Part shown: in pieces, positions 6,550-15,259 of the stretch
Layout: each line of letters opens with the position of its first letter
Position numbering within the stretch: position 1 is the stretch's first letter
Origin: an uncultured Clostridia bacterium
Lineage (GTDB): Bacteria > Bacillota > Clostridia > Christensenellales > Borkfalkiaceae
Direction: 5' to 3'
Assembly (NCBI GenBank): GCA_947597925.1
Contig: CANQFA010000011.1
Span: 1 to 42,890 of the forward strand
DNA: 42,890 bases
The notes under the pieces: generated by a model
What the model was told of the DNA's origin: nothing
Database searches by the model: none
The model's input: the letters and a program-made list of their open reading frames with translations, nothing else
Translations under genes and position numbers: made by a program

Positions 6550-7388
6550 CGATCCTCGACGGAAAAGAGACCGCAAGGGCCGTCCGCGAAGAGCTGAAAG
6601 TGCGCGCGGAGGCCTTCAAAGCTGCCTACGGAAAGGAGATCGGGCTCGCAGTCGTCCTCATCGGCGACGATCCCGCCTCCCGGATCTATGTCGGAAACAA
6701 GGTCCGCGCCTGCGCCGAGGTGGGCATCCGCTCTGTCCTCAAGGCGCTCCCCGCGGATACGAGCGAGGAGGAGGCGGTGCGCGTCATAGAGGAGCTCGCC
6801 GCGGACGACGGGGTGCACGGCATCCTCGTCCAGCTCCCTCTTCCTCCTCATCTCGACGAGAAGAAGCTCCTCTCCCGCATCCCCGCAGAGAAGGATGTGG
6901 ACGGATTTCTTCCCGAGAATGCGGGCGCCCTCGCGCTCGGCGCACCCCGCACCGTCTCGTGCACGCCGAAGGGGGTCATGGAGCTTCTGCGCCGCTATGA
7001 CATCCCCGTACGCGGGAGAAGGGCGGTCGTCGTGGGCCGCAGTGCCATCGTGGGACGGCCCATGGCCCTCCTTCTCCTCAATGCCGATGCGACCGTCACG
7101 GTCTGCCATTCGCACACGCGGGACCTCGCGGACATCACGCGGGAGGCCGATATCCTCGTCGCGGCGGTGGGAAAGCCCCGCTTCGTGACGGCGGACATGA
7201 TAAAGGACGGCGCCGTGGTCATCGACGTGGGCATCAACCGCTTGGACGGCAAGCTCGTCGGCGACGTCGACTATGAGGGAGCCGCCGAAAAGGCCTCCTT
7301 CCTCACCCCCGTGCCCGGCGGCGTCGGGCCCATGACCATCGCCATGCTGCTCTCCAATACCGTGGAAGCGGCGGAGCGCAGGCCATGA
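6546..7388 (+). CDS. folD: bifunctional methylene-tetrahydrofolate dehydrogenase/cyclohydrolase
   Basis: 280 residues, the normal FolD length. It interconverts 5,10-methylene-THF and 10-formyl-THF using NADP. Diagnostic stretches are [17 protein letters not shown] (with the catalytic-lysine region), [14 protein letters not shown], the [26 protein letters not shown]ossmann motif with GRPMALLLL, and the C-terminal [21 protein letters not shown] block ([12 protein letters not shown]). In Bacillus xseA and xseB follow folD; here the next gene overlaps by 4 bp and is the polyprenyl synthase. Confidence 0.97.
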   Translation: MTILDGKETARAVREELKVRAEAFKAAYGKEIGLAVVLIGDDPASRIYVGNKVRACAEVGIRSVLKALPADTSEEEAVRVIEELAADDGVHGILVQLPLPPHLDEKKLLSRIPAEKDVDGFLPENAGALALGAPRTVSCTPKGVMELLRRYDIPVRGRRAVVVGRSAIVGRPMALLLLNADATVTVCHSHTRDLADITREADILVAAVGKPRFVTADMIKDGAVVIDVGINRLDGKLVGDVDYEGAAEKASFLTPVPGGVGPMTIAMLLSNTVEAAERRP

Positions 7389-8203
7389 TGAGGGAAGAGG
7401 ACTTCCGCGCATTCTTCGAGGATGCGCTCGGGGAGTACTGCGCGCGGATGACCTCCCGCCCCGCACGCCTTGCGGACAGCATGAGGTATTCCCTCCTCGC
7501 GGGGGGAAAGCGCATCCGCCCCGTACTCTTTTTTTGTGCGCTCGATGCCCTGCGGCAGCCCTATCGCACCGAGACGGGGCTCGCCATTGCGCTCGAGTGT
7601 ATCCATACCTATTCCCTCATCCACGACGATCTGCCCGCCATGGACAATGACGACTTTCGCCGCGGCAAGCCCACCTGTCACCGCGTCTTCGGGGAGGCAG
7701 ACGCCATCCTCGCGGGGGACGCCCTCTTAAATCTCGCCGCCGAGCTCGCCCTCGGGGAGAGCAAGCGGAGTGCGGGGCACTTTCGGGCGGCTTCCCATCT
7801 CCTGCAGGCCGCGGGCATGAAGGGGATGTGCGCGGGCCAGTCCGCCGATCTCCTCTTCGGGGCGGACGGAAGGGAGGAGGAGCTCACCTTCCTCATGGAC
7901 AGGAAGACGGGTGCCCTGCTCACCGCCTCCCTCCGGATGGCGGCGGACATTGCGGGAAGGTGCGAGGACGCGCTCACGGCATACGGCAGGGCGCTCGGCC
8001 GCCTCTTTCAGATCACCGACGATATCCTCGATGCGGGGCGGGACGGGGAGAAACTCACCGCCGTCTCCGTCTATGGGCTCGAGGGGGCGAGAAGGCGGGC
8101 AGACGAGGCGCTCACCAAGGCAACAGACGCCATAGAGAATGCCGACCTCGACGGAGAAGTGCTCAGAGGACTTGCGGAGAAGATCCGCTTAAGGACGGGT
8201 TAA
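7385..8203 (+). CDS. ispA: polyprenyl (geranyl/farnesyl) diphosphate synthase
   Basis: 272 residues. It condenses IPP with DMAPP or GPP to make the C15 (possibly C10 or C20) prenyl diphosphate. The first aspartate-rich motif is DDLPAMD (81-87) and the second DDILD (212-216), with the GGKRIRP substrate loop at 40-46. The chain-length region before the first motif reads [10 protein letters not shown], which fits a short-chain enzyme, most likely FPP synthase. The gene starts with tandem ATGs (7385 and 7388). It sits next to dxs, so isoprenoid precursor synthesis and elongation are co-expressed. Confidence 0.93.
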   Translation: MMREEDFRAFFEDALGEYCARMTSRPARLADSMRYSLLAGGKRIRPVLFFCALDALRQPYRTETGLAIALECIHTYSLIHDDLPAMDNDDFRRGKPTCHRVFGEADAILAGDALLNLAAELALGESKRSAGHFRAASHLLQAAGMKGMCAGQSADLLFGADGREEELTFLMDRKTGALLTASLRMAADIAGRCEDALTAYGRALGRLFQITDDILDAGRDGEKLTAVSVYGLEGARRRADEALTKATDAIENADLDGEVLRGLAEKIRLRTG

Positions 8204-8206
8204 GGG

Positions 8207-9961
8207 ATGCGAACGATCTCTCGGGCGGAGCTCAGAAAGGCCTCCGCCGACCAACTGAAAGTGCTTTCGGACAGCGTGCGGGAGGAGATCTTCCGCACCG
8301 TTTCGGCATGCGGAGGGCATCTGTCCTCCAATCTGGGCGCCGTGGAGCTCACCGTGGCGCTGCACCGCGTCTTTGACTTCCCGCGCGACAAGCTCATCTT
8401 CGACGTCGGGCATCAGTGCTATGCCCACAAACTGCTCTCGGGCAGGGCGCCCCTTTTCCATACCCTCAGGAAGGAAGGGGGGCTCTCGGGCTTCCCCAAG
8501 CGCGAGGAGAGCAAATACGATGTCTACGGCACCGGCCATGCGGGCACCGCGCTCTCTGCCGCCCTCGGTCTCGCCAAGGCGCGGGACCTTCGGGGAGAGG
8601 ACTATGCCGTCATCGCCCTCGTCGGCGACGGGTCCTTCCAGAACGGGCTCATCTACGAGGCGCTGAACAGCTTAAAACTTCTGAAAACCAATGTCCTCCT
8701 CATCCTCAATGACAACGGCATGTCCATCTCGCCCACGGCGGGCGGCATGCACGAGATTTTAGAGGAGCTGAAGGGCCCCGCACGGGAGAGAGGGGTCCGC
8801 CTTCTCGAGGAGTTCGGGCTCTCCTACCGCGGCATCGTGAACGGGCACGACTTCGGCGCCCTCCTCCCCGCCCTCGAGGAGGCAAGGGGGATGCTGAAGG
8901 AGGGGAGCGTCCTCCTCCACGTCGCGACGAGGAAGGGGCAGGGGTATCCCTTTGCGGAGAATGCCCCCCTCGAGACCCACGGCGTGTCGCCCGTCCCCGC
9001 GGGGAGGGAATATGCGGGCGTCCTCGGCGAGGAGCTCTCCCTGCTTGCGGAGAGCGACGAGAAGATCTGCGCCGTCACCGCCGCGATGACGGACAGCCTC
9101 GGGCTTCGGCCCTTCTTCGAGAGATTCCCCGCCCGCGCCTACGATGTGGGCATCTGCGAAGAGCATGCCTGCGTGCTGGCGGCCTCGCTTGCGGCGGGGG
9201 GGATGCATCCCTACTACGCCGTCTATTCCACCTTCCTGCAGCGCGCCTACGACGAAGTTCTGCACGATGTCTGCGGGCAGAACCTTCCCGTGACCTTCCT
9301 CGTCGACCGCGCGGGGGTGACGGGGGCGGACGGGGAGACCCATCAGGGCGTCTTTGACCTCTCCTTTCTCCTGCCCGTACCCAACCTCACGGTGTGGACG
9401 CCAAAAGACCTCACCGAGTTCCGCGCCATGCTCAGGGCAAGCGGCGACTTTCTTCGTCCCCTCGCCATCCGCTATCCGCGCATGGGAGAAGAGGGGAAAG
9501 GGACGCCTTTTGACGGCAAATTTGAGGTTTTGCACAGTACTACGTCAGACATAATCGTCTATGCCGCGGGGGAGCGGTGCATAAAAATCGCCCGCCGCGT
9601 CCTCGAGAGAGCGCAAGGGGTGGGCATGGACTTTACCCTCGTCAATGCCCGCACGCTCAAGCCGCTCGACAGGGAATTTCTCCTTTCCCGCCCCGAAAAG
9701 TTCGTTTTGACCCTCGAGGACAATGTGCTCGCGGGGGGATTCGGCGACGCCGTCCGCCGCACCTTTACGGAAGAGGAGAAGGGCGAGATTTCTCACTTCG
9801 TTCGAAATGACGCGAGGAGCACACTCAATCGTGAAGTCTTCTCGTTTGGGTATGGAGACAACTTCATCCCGCATGGAGAAGTCGAGTCGCTCATGCGGCG
9901 CTTCGGGCTCTCCGAGGAGGACATCTTCGCCGTCATCAGGGGGCTCTATGCGCGCGGATAG
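8207..9961 (+). CDS. dxs: 1-deoxy-D-xylulose-5-phosphate synthase
   Basis: 584 residues, slightly shorter than usual (about 620). A thiamine-diphosphate enzyme that makes DXP from pyruvate and glyceraldehyde-3-phosphate, the first step of the MEP pathway. Motifs: DVGHQCYAHKLLSGR; GTGHAGTALSAALGLA; GDGSFQNG with the NDNGMSIS metal-binding loop; GICEEHACVLAASLAAGG; and DRAGVTGADGETHQG. Oddities: residues about 524-538 (EKGEISHFVRNDARS) are encoded by a REP-like arm and lengthen a linker that is short in other DXS proteins. The bases for VLHSTTSDII are copy 2 of the 28-nt motif. tlyA overlaps the 3' end by 14 bp. Confidence 0.96.
   Translation: MRTISRAELRKASADQLKVLSDSVREEIFRTVSACGGHLSSNLGAVELTVALHRVFDFPRDKLIFDVGHQCYAHKLLSGRAPLFHTLRKEGGLSGFPKREESKYDVYGTGHAGTALSAALGLAKARDLRGEDYAVIALVGDGSFQNGLIYEALNSLKLLKTNVLLILNDNGMSISPTAGGMHEILEELKGPARERGVRLLEEFGLSYRGIVNGHDFGALLPALEEARGMLKEGSVLLHVATRKGQGYPFAENAPLETHGVSPVPAGREYAGVLGEELSLLAESDEKICAVTAAMTDSLGLRPFFERFPARAYDVGICEEHACVLAASLAAGGMHPYYAVYSTFLQRAYDEVLHDVCGQNLPVTFLVDRAGVTGADGETHQGVFDLSFLLPVPNLTVWTPKDLTEFRAMLRASGDFLRPLAIRYPRMGEEGKGTPFDGKFEVLHSTTSDIIVYAAGERCIKIARRVLERAQGVGMDFTLVNARTLKPLDREFLLSRPEKFVLTLEDNVLAGGFGDAVRRTFTEEEKGEISHFVRNDARSTLNREVFSFGYGDNFIPHGEVESLMRRFGLSEEDIFAVIRGLYARG
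9528..9555 (+). repeat. 28-nt dispersed motif, copy 2 (inside dxs)
   Basis: TTTTGCA at the start, AGTACT at motif positions 9-14 and GACATAAT at the end, with the same total length as copies 1 and 3. It matches copy 1 at 25 of 28 positions. It is read in the same codon phase as in spoIIIAE, giving LHSTTSDII versus LQSTSSDII. Confidence 0.7.
9784..9812 (+). repeat. REP-like arm inserted in the dxs coding sequence
   Basis: The sequence begins GAGATTTCTCACTTCGTTCG and continues AAATGACG. It is closely similar to the right arm of the palindrome at 440-468 (GAGATTCCTCACTGCGTTCG, then GAATGACG). It stays in frame and encodes EISHFVRND. Confidence 0.8.
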
Positions 9962-10706
9962 GTACTTTGCAAGTCGGTTCGGCTCCCGCAACAAGGCGCG
10001 CGTCGCCCTCAAGGAGGGTCGGGTGCTCAAGAACGACCGCCCGCTCTCGCCCGCCGACGAGGTCACCGGGGAGGAGATCTTCACCTTTCTCGAGTGCGAG
10101 GACTTCGCCTCCCTGGGAGGAAGGAAGCTCCGCGCGGGGCTCATGGCCTTCGGAGAGGAAGTAAAGGGCAAGGTCTATGCCGACCTCGGCGCCAGCACGG
10201 GCGGCTTTACCGACTGCCTCTTAAAGGAGGGCGCCCGCCGCGTCTATGCGGTGGACGTGGGGGAGAGCCAGCTTGCGCCCCAACTTGCAGCCGATGCGCG
10301 CGTCGTCGTCCTCGACAGGACCAATGCCCGCTACCTCACCGCCGCAAGTTTTCCCGAGAAAATCGACGGCGTCACCTCCGACCTCAGCTTCATCTCCCTC
10401 CGCCTCGTCCTGCCCGCCATCCATGACATTCTGCCGTCGGGCGGGCACGCGCTCGTCCTCTTTAAGCCGCAGTTCGAGTGCGGAAAGGAGGGGGTGGGGA
10501 AGAGCGGCATCTTGCCTCCCGCCCGTCATCCGGCCCTGCTTGCCTCCTTTTATGACTTCGCGGCGGAGCTCGGCATGGCGCCGCTTGCGGGGGTCCATGC
10601 GCCCATCGTGCCCAAAAAAAATATCGAATACGTCCTCCTGCTCGAGAAGGGCGGCGTGCCCGCGGAGAAGGGCGCATTTCTGCTTTCACTCGGAAATTTT
10701 GCGTAA
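9948..10706 (+). CDS. tlyA: TlyA family rRNA methyltransferase (YqxC-like)
   Basis: 252 residues from ATG 9948, which overlaps the end of dxs and follows AGGGGG. An N-terminal S4 RNA-binding domain (residues 1-60, MRADRYFASRFGSRNKARVALKEGRVLKNDR) is followed by an FtsJ-type methyltransferase domain. That domain has the SAM motif YADLGASTGGFTDCLLKEGA and a later VLFKPQFECG. TlyA enzymes 2'-O-methylate rRNA; some are also called hemolysins, which is not implied here. dxs-tlyA-nadK-argR-recN is the conserved Firmicutes order. Confidence 0.93.
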   Translation: MRADRYFASRFGSRNKARVALKEGRVLKNDRPLSPADEVTGEEIFTFLECEDFASLGGRKLRAGLMAFGEEVKGKVYADLGASTGGFTDCLLKEGARRVYAVDVGESQLAPQLAADARVVVLDRTNARYLTAASFPEKIDGVTSDLSFISLRLVLPAIHDILPSGGHALVLFKPQFECGKEGVGKSGILPPARHPALLASFYDFAAELGMAPLAGVHAPIVPKKNIEYVLLLEKGGVPAEKGAFLLSLGNFA

Positions 10707-10721
10707 ATATGCGGAAAACAC

Positions 10722-10750
10722 TTGCAATTATTCATGAATGACTGTATAAT
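10722..10750 (+). promoter_or_regulatory. sigma-A promoter of nadK, predicted leaderless
   Basis: TTGCAA (10722-10727), 17 bp, TATAAT (10745-10750). The nadK ATG begins at 10757 with only 6 nt between. No Shine-Dalgarno is present, so transcription is predicted to start at or within a base or two of the start codon. Confidence 0.85.
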
Positions 10751-10756
10751 ATCACT

Positions 10757-11494
10757 ATGAAGGTCAGACTTATCATCAGCAAAAGGGCCGACCCCGAGGA
10801 CATCGGGCGGGCAAAAGAGGCCCTCCTCGCGGCAGGGCACCTCCTCACCGAAGAGGGTGCGGAGTGTCTCGTCGCGCTGGGCGGAGACGGGACCGTGCTG
10901 CAGGCGGCGCACATTGCCGCAGAGCGCGGTCTTCCCATTGCGGCGATCAACTACGGGAGGGTGGGGTATCTCGCCCGCTTCCGCAGGGGGGAGGAGGACC
11001 TCCTCGCGCGCACTCTTCGCCCCGATGCCCCCAAGGCTGCCCATCTCACCGTGGAAGTCATGGCGGGAGGGGTCCGCTTTACCGCGCTCAACGAAGCCGC
11101 GCTCCTTCGGGAGGTCTCTCCCGAGGCTGACGGCGGGGTCCTCCGCGTCTCGGCAAAGGTGGGGTCGCGGAGATATGACTTCGGCGGCGACGGGCTCATC
11201 GCCTGCACGCCCTCGGGCTCCACGGCCTATTCCTTCTCGGCGGGGGGAAGCATGCTCCATCCCGCACTCGCCGCCTTTTCCCTCACGCCCCTGCGGGAGA
11301 TGAACTGCCGCGCGCCCGTCGTCTATCCCTGCTCGCTCACGACGGTCCTCATTCCCCAGACCGACGCCCTCCTCTACGCCGACGGCATCTACATCGGCAG
11401 GGCGGGGGCGGGGACCCAAGTCCGCATCTTCCGCGGGAAGGATATCTCCTTCTATGTCCGCACGCCCCGCGGGCAAAATAACCTTTCGGAGTAA
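10757..11494 (+). CDS. nadK: NAD kinase
   Basis: 245 residues. It phosphorylates NAD to NADP. The kinase motif GGDGTVLQAA begins at residue 42 (family GGDGT). The NAD-binding loop region reads ALNEAAL (family LNE), followed by DGLIACTPSGSTAYSFSAGGSMLHP, the typical C-terminal beta-rich domain. The gene has its own near-consensus promoter and no leader, although it lies inside the tlyA-argR-recN cluster. Alternative in-frame starts downstream would remove the first strand, so ATG 10757 is kept. Confidence 0.95.
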   Translation: MKVRLIISKRADPEDIGRAKEALLAAGHLLTEEGAECLVALGGDGTVLQAAHIAAERGLPIAAINYGRVGYLARFRRGEEDLLARTLRPDAPKAAHLTVEVMAGGVRFTALNEAALLREVSPEADGGVLRVSAKVGSRRYDFGGDGLIACTPSGSTAYSFSAGGSMLHPALAAFSLTPLREMNCRAPVVYPCSLTTVLIPQTDALLYADGIYIGRAGAGTQVRIFRGKDISFYVRTPRGQNNLSE

Positions 11495-11500
11495 AGTACT

Positions 11501-11956
11501 ATGTTACGCAATGCACGTCATACCAAGATCATCGAACTCGTCTCCTCCCGTGAGATCGAGACGCAGGAGGAGCTCTGTGCGGCCCTCGCCGAGGAGGGAT
11601 ACACCGTCACGCAGGCGACCGTCTCCCGCGACATCAAGGAGCTCCGCCTCTTTAAGGTAAAGGGGAGCGAGAAGCGCTTCCGCTATGCCTCGGCGCAGGA
11701 ACCCGAGGAGGCCATCTCGGACAAGATGCACTCCCTCTTCCGCACCTGTGTGGAGGACATCCGCCCCGTGGGCAACCTCATCGTCGTCCGCACCCTCAAT
11801 GGAAACGGCTCCAACGCGGGGGTGGTCATCGACCGCCTCTCCTATCATGAGATCGTCGGCACCGTCTCGGGGGACGATACCGTGCTCATCATCTGCGAAA
11901 ATTCCGCCGATGCGCACAGCGTGTGCACCAAACTCGAGAGCTTACTGAAGGCATAG
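11501..11956 (+). CDS. argR: arginine repressor ArgR/AhrC
   Basis: 151 residues, standard length. The N-terminal winged helix (residues 1-70, RHTKIIELVSSREIETQEELCAALAEEGYTVTQATVSRDIKELRL) binds operators. The C-terminal domain mediates hexamer formation and arginine binding, with GSNAGVVIDRL and EIVGTVSGDDTVLIIC. The start follows GGAG at 11487-11490. The bases around the start (AAAGTACTATGT) resemble the first half of the 28-nt motif. As in Bacillus it lies directly before recN. Confidence 0.95.
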   Translation: MLRNARHTKIIELVSSREIETQEELCAALAEEGYTVTQATVSRDIKELRLFKVKGSEKRFRYASAQEPEEAISDKMHSLFRTCVEDIRPVGNLIVVRTLNGNGSNAGVVIDRLSYHEIVGTVSGDDTVLIICENSADAHSVCTKLESLLKA

Positions 11957-11959
11957 ACC

Positions 11960-13651
11960 ATGCTCATTCGTCTCACCATCCTCAATGTCGCCCTCATCGA
12001 CAGGGCGGAGCTCGAATTTTCCGAGGGGCTCAATATCCTCTCGGGGGAGACGGGCGCGGGAAAGTCGGTCATCCTCGACTCCATCGACTTCGTACTCGGC
12101 GCAAAGGCCGACAAGGGGATGGTGCGCTCGGGGGAGCCCTACTGCCTCGTGTCCGCCGAATTTTCGCTGTCCGAAGAGGTGAAGGGGGAGCTGCGCGCGC
12201 TCGACATCGAGCCCGAGGAGACCCTCATCCTCACCCGCAAATTGACCGCCGACGGAAAGAGCACCTTAAAGCTCAACGGCATGAGCGTCACCTCGTCCAT
12301 GCTCCGCCGCGTGACCTCCCTCCTCGTCGATGTGCACGGCCAGAGCGAACACTTCTTCCTCCTCAAGGAGAGCAATCAGCTCCGCCTCGTGGACAACCTG
12401 GCGGGAGAGCGCGTGCGCCCCGCAAAGGAGCGCGTCCGCGCCCTGCTCGCGGAGAAAAAGGAGCTCACGGAGGGCCTTCGCCGTCTCGGCGGGGACGAGG
12501 GAGAGCGCTCGCGCAGGACGGACATCCTCGCCTATCAGATAAAGGAGCTCGAGGAGGCCGACCTCAAGGAAGGAGAAGAGGAGGAGCTCAAGGCCCTTCG
12601 TCTCCGCTACCGCAATCTGGAGCGCATCCGCGATGGGCTCGCCGCGGCACGGGACGCCCTTCTCTCGGACGGATGCGGCGCCGACGCCGTCAATTCCGCC
12701 CGCCGCGCCCTCACCTCCGTCGCAAAGTACGATGCCCGCTGCGGGGAGATCTCCGACCGCCTCGCCGAACTCTATGACCGCCTCTTCGATGAGGGCTCCC
12801 TCGTGGAGGACCTCCTCGGCGAGACCGAGATGGACGAGGGGGACGCCGCGCGCGTCGAGGAGAGATTGGACGAGCTCCATTCCCTCTATAAGAAATACGG
12901 CGGGGACTATGCCGCCGCGACCGCCTTTCTGGAAAGCGCGCGGGAAGAATACGACCTCCTCGTGCACAGCGCCGAGCGGTACGCTGCCCTCGAGAGGGAG
13001 CTTGCGCGGGTAAACCACGACCTCTATCTCGCCTGCAGCGCACTCACCGAGGCTCGGAAGGAGGCCGCCGCGGGCTTTTGCGGACGGGTCATCGCCGAGC
13101 TCAGGACCCTCAATATTCCCTCCGCCCGCTTCGAAGTCTCCTTTGACGAGGTCTCCGAGGAGGACATCGACAGGGCGACGCAGGAGGGGCTGGGGGGCCT
13201 TCGCTTCCTCTTCTCCGCCAATGCGGGCGAACCTCTCAAGGAGCTCGGAAAGATCATCAGCGGGGGCGAGATGAGCCGCTTCATGCTCGCCGTCAAGGCG
13301 CAGCTCTCGGCCGCAGGAGGCATCGGGACGTATATCTTCGATGAGATCGACGCGGGCATCGGCGGCAAGACGGCAGAGGTCGTCGCGAAGAAGTTCGCGG
13401 GCATCTCGCAGAATGTCCAGCTGCTCGCCGTCACCCACCTCGCGCGCATCGCCTCCTTCGCCGACAGAGAATTTCTCATCGAGAAGAGGGAGGAGGGCGG
13501 CAAGACCTTTACCCGCATCCGCGAAGTGGAGGGGGAGGAGCGCATCCGCGAGATCTCACGCCTCATCGGCGGGGAGAGCGAGCACGTCACCGCCCATGCG
13601 AGGGAGCTCATCGCCGAGGCGGAGCGCTATAAGGCCTCTCTCAAATCATAA
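11960..13651 (+). CDS. recN: DNA repair protein RecN
   Basis: 563 residues. An SMC-like ATPase acting early in double-strand-break repair. The N-terminal Walker A is GETGAGKS (about residues 29-36), followed by ILDSIDFVLGAKADKGMVR. A long coiled-coil centre covers about residues 150-370. The C-terminal half has the ABC signature ISGGEMSRFMLAVKAQL and Walker B TYIFDEIDAGIGGKTAEVV. It starts 4 nt after argR and precedes spoIVB. Confidence 0.97.
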   Translation: MLIRLTILNVALIDRAELEFSEGLNILSGETGAGKSVILDSIDFVLGAKADKGMVRSGEPYCLVSAEFSLSEEVKGELRALDIEPEETLILTRKLTADGKSTLKLNGMSVTSSMLRRVTSLLVDVHGQSEHFFLLKESNQLRLVDNLAGERVRPAKERVRALLAEKKELTEGLRRLGGDEGERSRRTDILAYQIKELEEADLKEGEEEELKALRLRYRNLERIRDGLAAARDALLSDGCGADAVNSARRALTSVAKYDARCGEISDRLAELYDRLFDEGSLVEDLLGETEMDEGDAARVEERLDELHSLYKKYGGDYAAATAFLESAREEYDLLVHSAERYAALERELARVNHDLYLACSALTEARKEAAAGFCGRVIAELRTLNIPSARFEVSFDEVSEEDIDRATQEGLGGLRFLFSANAGEPLKELGKIISGGEMSRFMLAVKAQLSAAGGIGTYIFDEIDAGIGGKTAEVVAKKFAGISQNVQLLAVTHLARIASFADREFLIEKREEGGKTFTRIREVEGEERIREISRLIGGESEHVTAHARELIAEAERYKASLKS

Positions 13652-13703
13652 CGCATAAAATAGTGGCGGCTTACGCAAACTGCCCTCTGATAGGGAGGTG
13701 CCC

Positions 13704-14702
13704 ATGCGCAAGCTGCTTTTCTTTCTCACCGCGTCCCTGCTCCTCGTGGGGGCATCGGTCCCGCTGCCTGCCCGTGCCGAGGCGAAAAAGTACTATCTCG
13801 GCGGCATGACGGCGGGCTTTCTGCTCTCGGCGGAGGGCGCGGAGGTCATCGGTCTCTCCGAAGTCGCCGCAGAGGACGGACTGCACCGACCCGCCGAGGA
13901 GAGCGGCATCCGCGTGGGAGATGTCATCGTGGCGATCGACGGCATCCGCGTCAAGACGGTCGCCGAGCTCAATGACGCCCTCGCCCGCAGCGGCGGAAAG
14001 GAGGTCCTCGTCACCCTCAAGCGGCGCGGTGAAAGTGCGGAGGTGCCCGTGCTGCCCGTAAGGGAGAAGAAGACGGGGAAATATAAGATGGGCGTGCTCA
14101 TCCGTGATACCCTCGCGGGCATCGGCACGGTGACCTATATCGAGCAGGGGAGCGGGAAATTCGGCGCCCTCGGCCACAGTGTCTCGGACGAGAACATGCA
14201 GACGCTCACCATTGCCGAGGAAAAGGTCTACCTCTGCAGCGTCATCGGCGTCAACAAGGGCGCGCGGGGACGGGCGGGGGAACTGCGCGGGCTCTTCCTC
14301 AATGACCGCGTGCTCGGGCGTGCGGAGACGGTGTGCGGCACGGGGCTCTACGGGACCTTTTCGCGGGACTACGACTACTCCTCCCTCACCCTCGTGGAGG
14401 CGGCGCCCCTCGCCGCGGCGACGGTGGGAAAGGCCGTCATCTACTCCACGGTAGACGGCACCTGCCCGCAGGAATACGAGATCTGCATCGTCAAGGTGGA
14501 TGAATACAGCCGCGAAAATAAGAACTTCGTCATCAAGGTGACCGACGAGCGCCTCCTCGAGGAGACGGGAGGAATCGTGCAGGGGATGAGCGGAAGTCCC
14601 ATCGTGCAGGGAGGCAAGCTCATCGGCGCCGTGACGCACGTCTTTCTGAACGACCCCGCCCGCGGCTACGGCATCGCCATCGAAAAGATGCTGGAAAATT
14701 GA
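13704..14702 (+). CDS. spoIVB: SpoIVB serine peptidase
   Basis: 332 residues (Bacillus SpoIVB is 426). ATG 13704 follows AGGGAGG at 13692-13698. An N-terminal signal/anchor (KLLFFLTASLLLVGASVPLPARA) leads to a PDZ domain (about 57-115, HRPAEESGIRVGDVIVAIDGIRV) and an S55 peptidase domain. That domain has FGALGHS (histidine 158) and GMSGSP with the catalytic serine (296). In Bacillus this forespore protease cleaves SpoIVFA and so triggers sigma-K activation. It follows recN as expected, but spo0A, which normally comes next, is absent and an AT-rich island is found instead. Confidence 0.93.
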   Translation: MRKLLFFLTASLLLVGASVPLPARAEAKKYYLGGMTAGFLLSAEGAEVIGLSEVAAEDGLHRPAEESGIRVGDVIVAIDGIRVKTVAELNDALARSGGKEVLVTLKRRGESAEVPVLPVREKKTGKYKMGVLIRDTLAGIGTVTYIEQGSGKFGALGHSVSDENMQTLTIAEEKVYLCSVIGVNKGARGRAGELRGLFLNDRVLGRAETVCGTGLYGTFSRDYDYSSLTLVEAAPLAAATVGKAVIYSTVDGTCPQEYEICIVKVDEYSRENKNFVIKVTDERLLEETGGIVQGMSGSPIVQGGKLIGAVTHVFLNDPARGYGIAIEKMLEN

Positions 14703-14720
14703 AAATCGAATGCTTTCTAA

Positions 14721-14750
14721 GAAGATCCTCCGACGGGGGGATTTTCTTTT
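14721..14750 (+). terminator. rho-independent terminator after spoIVB
   Basis: The stem GAAGATCCTCC / GGGGGATTTTC, with a short GAC-type loop, runs into CTTTT. It marks the end of the recN-spoIVB unit. Confidence 0.75.
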
Positions 14751-14794
14751 AGAGAAAAATGCCAAAAATCAATAACTAATATTTTCGCAATTTC

Positions 14795-14823
14795 TTGACA
14801 AAATAATAAGAATTTGCTAAAAT
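14795..14823 (+). promoter_or_regulatory. sigma-A promoter of the HipB-like gene, predicted leaderless
   Basis: TTGACA (14795-14800), 17 bp, TAAAAT (14818-14823), with an extended -10 TG at 14815-14816. The start codon at 14833 is 9 nt further on and has no Shine-Dalgarno. Confidence 0.85.
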
Positions 14824-14832
14824 AGTAGCGAT

Positions 14833-15120
14833 ATGAAAAATTTTGATATTAGCAACTTTGTTCCAACGGTCACAGAAAAAGCGACGATTGACGATCTCAC
14901 GGAGCGGTTCAAGAAAAGGCGGAAGGAGCGGAAACTTTCACAAAAAGCTCTTGCGCAAAGCTCAGGCGTATCCTATGCCTCGCTCCGAAGATTCGAGCAG
15001 ACGGGGGAGATCTCGCTCCGTTCTCTCGTCAAACTTGCGAATGCCATCGGTTGCCTTTCCGACTTTGAAGAACTCTTCAAGCATGAGATCATCCTGAGCG
15101 TGAAGGAGTACAAGAAATGA
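14833..15120 (+). CDS. XRE-family regulator, HipB-like orphan antitoxin
   Basis: 95 residues. An N-terminal segment (residues 1-20, MKNFDISNFVPTVTEKATID) precedes an XRE helix-turn-helix (about 24-80, RFKKRRKERKLSQKALAQSSGVSYASLRRFEQTGEISLRSLVKLANAIG). This is the layout of antitoxin-type regulators that usually precede a HipA-family kinase gene; that is from memory. Here no kinase follows, only a 16-codon frame. The base composition is lower in GC than the flanking genes, suggesting acquisition. It has a consensus promoter and lacks a Shine-Dalgarno. Confidence 0.8.
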   Translation: MKNFDISNFVPTVTEKATIDDLTERFKKRRKERKLSQKALAQSSGVSYASLRRFEQTGEISLRSLVKLANAIGCLSDFEELFKHEIILSVKEYKK

Positions 15121-15167
15121 TCGGCGAAGTGAAAAAAAGGGTCAAAGATGTGATAGAAAAACCTTAA
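15117..15167 (+). pseudogene. 16-codon ORF overlapping the HipB-like gene, possible toxin remnant
   Basis: ATG 15117 overlaps the upstream stop (ATGA) and is preceded by GGAG at a suitable distance. The frame gives MIGEVKKRVKDVIEKP and then TAA. The coupling is what one expects for the second gene of a toxin-antitoxin operon, but the frame is far too short for a HipA kinase. Whether it is a decayed toxin start or an unrelated small peptide cannot be decided here. Confidence 0.35.
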
Positions 15168-15208
15168 TTTTGTGTCATTCTATAAGAGTTATTGCAAACC
15201 CAAAAAAA

Positions 15209-15246
15209 TAACAGTCCACCCGCATAGCCGGGTGGACTGTTATTTC
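15209..15246 (-). terminator. strong terminator between convergent genes
   Basis: A near-perfect stem of about 15 bp (AATAACAGTCCACCCG against CGGGTGGACTGTTATT). An A tract on its left side gives a T run on the minus strand. It terminates the minus-strand membrane protein gene and can also stop transcription from the HipB-like gene. Confidence 0.9.
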
Positions 15247-15259
15247 GGCAAAGGCATTT

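Noticed and set aside
13653..13682. Forespore-type promoter before spoIVB
   Set aside because: GCATA is present at 13653-13657 but no acceptable -10 follows at 15-18 bp; too weak to list.
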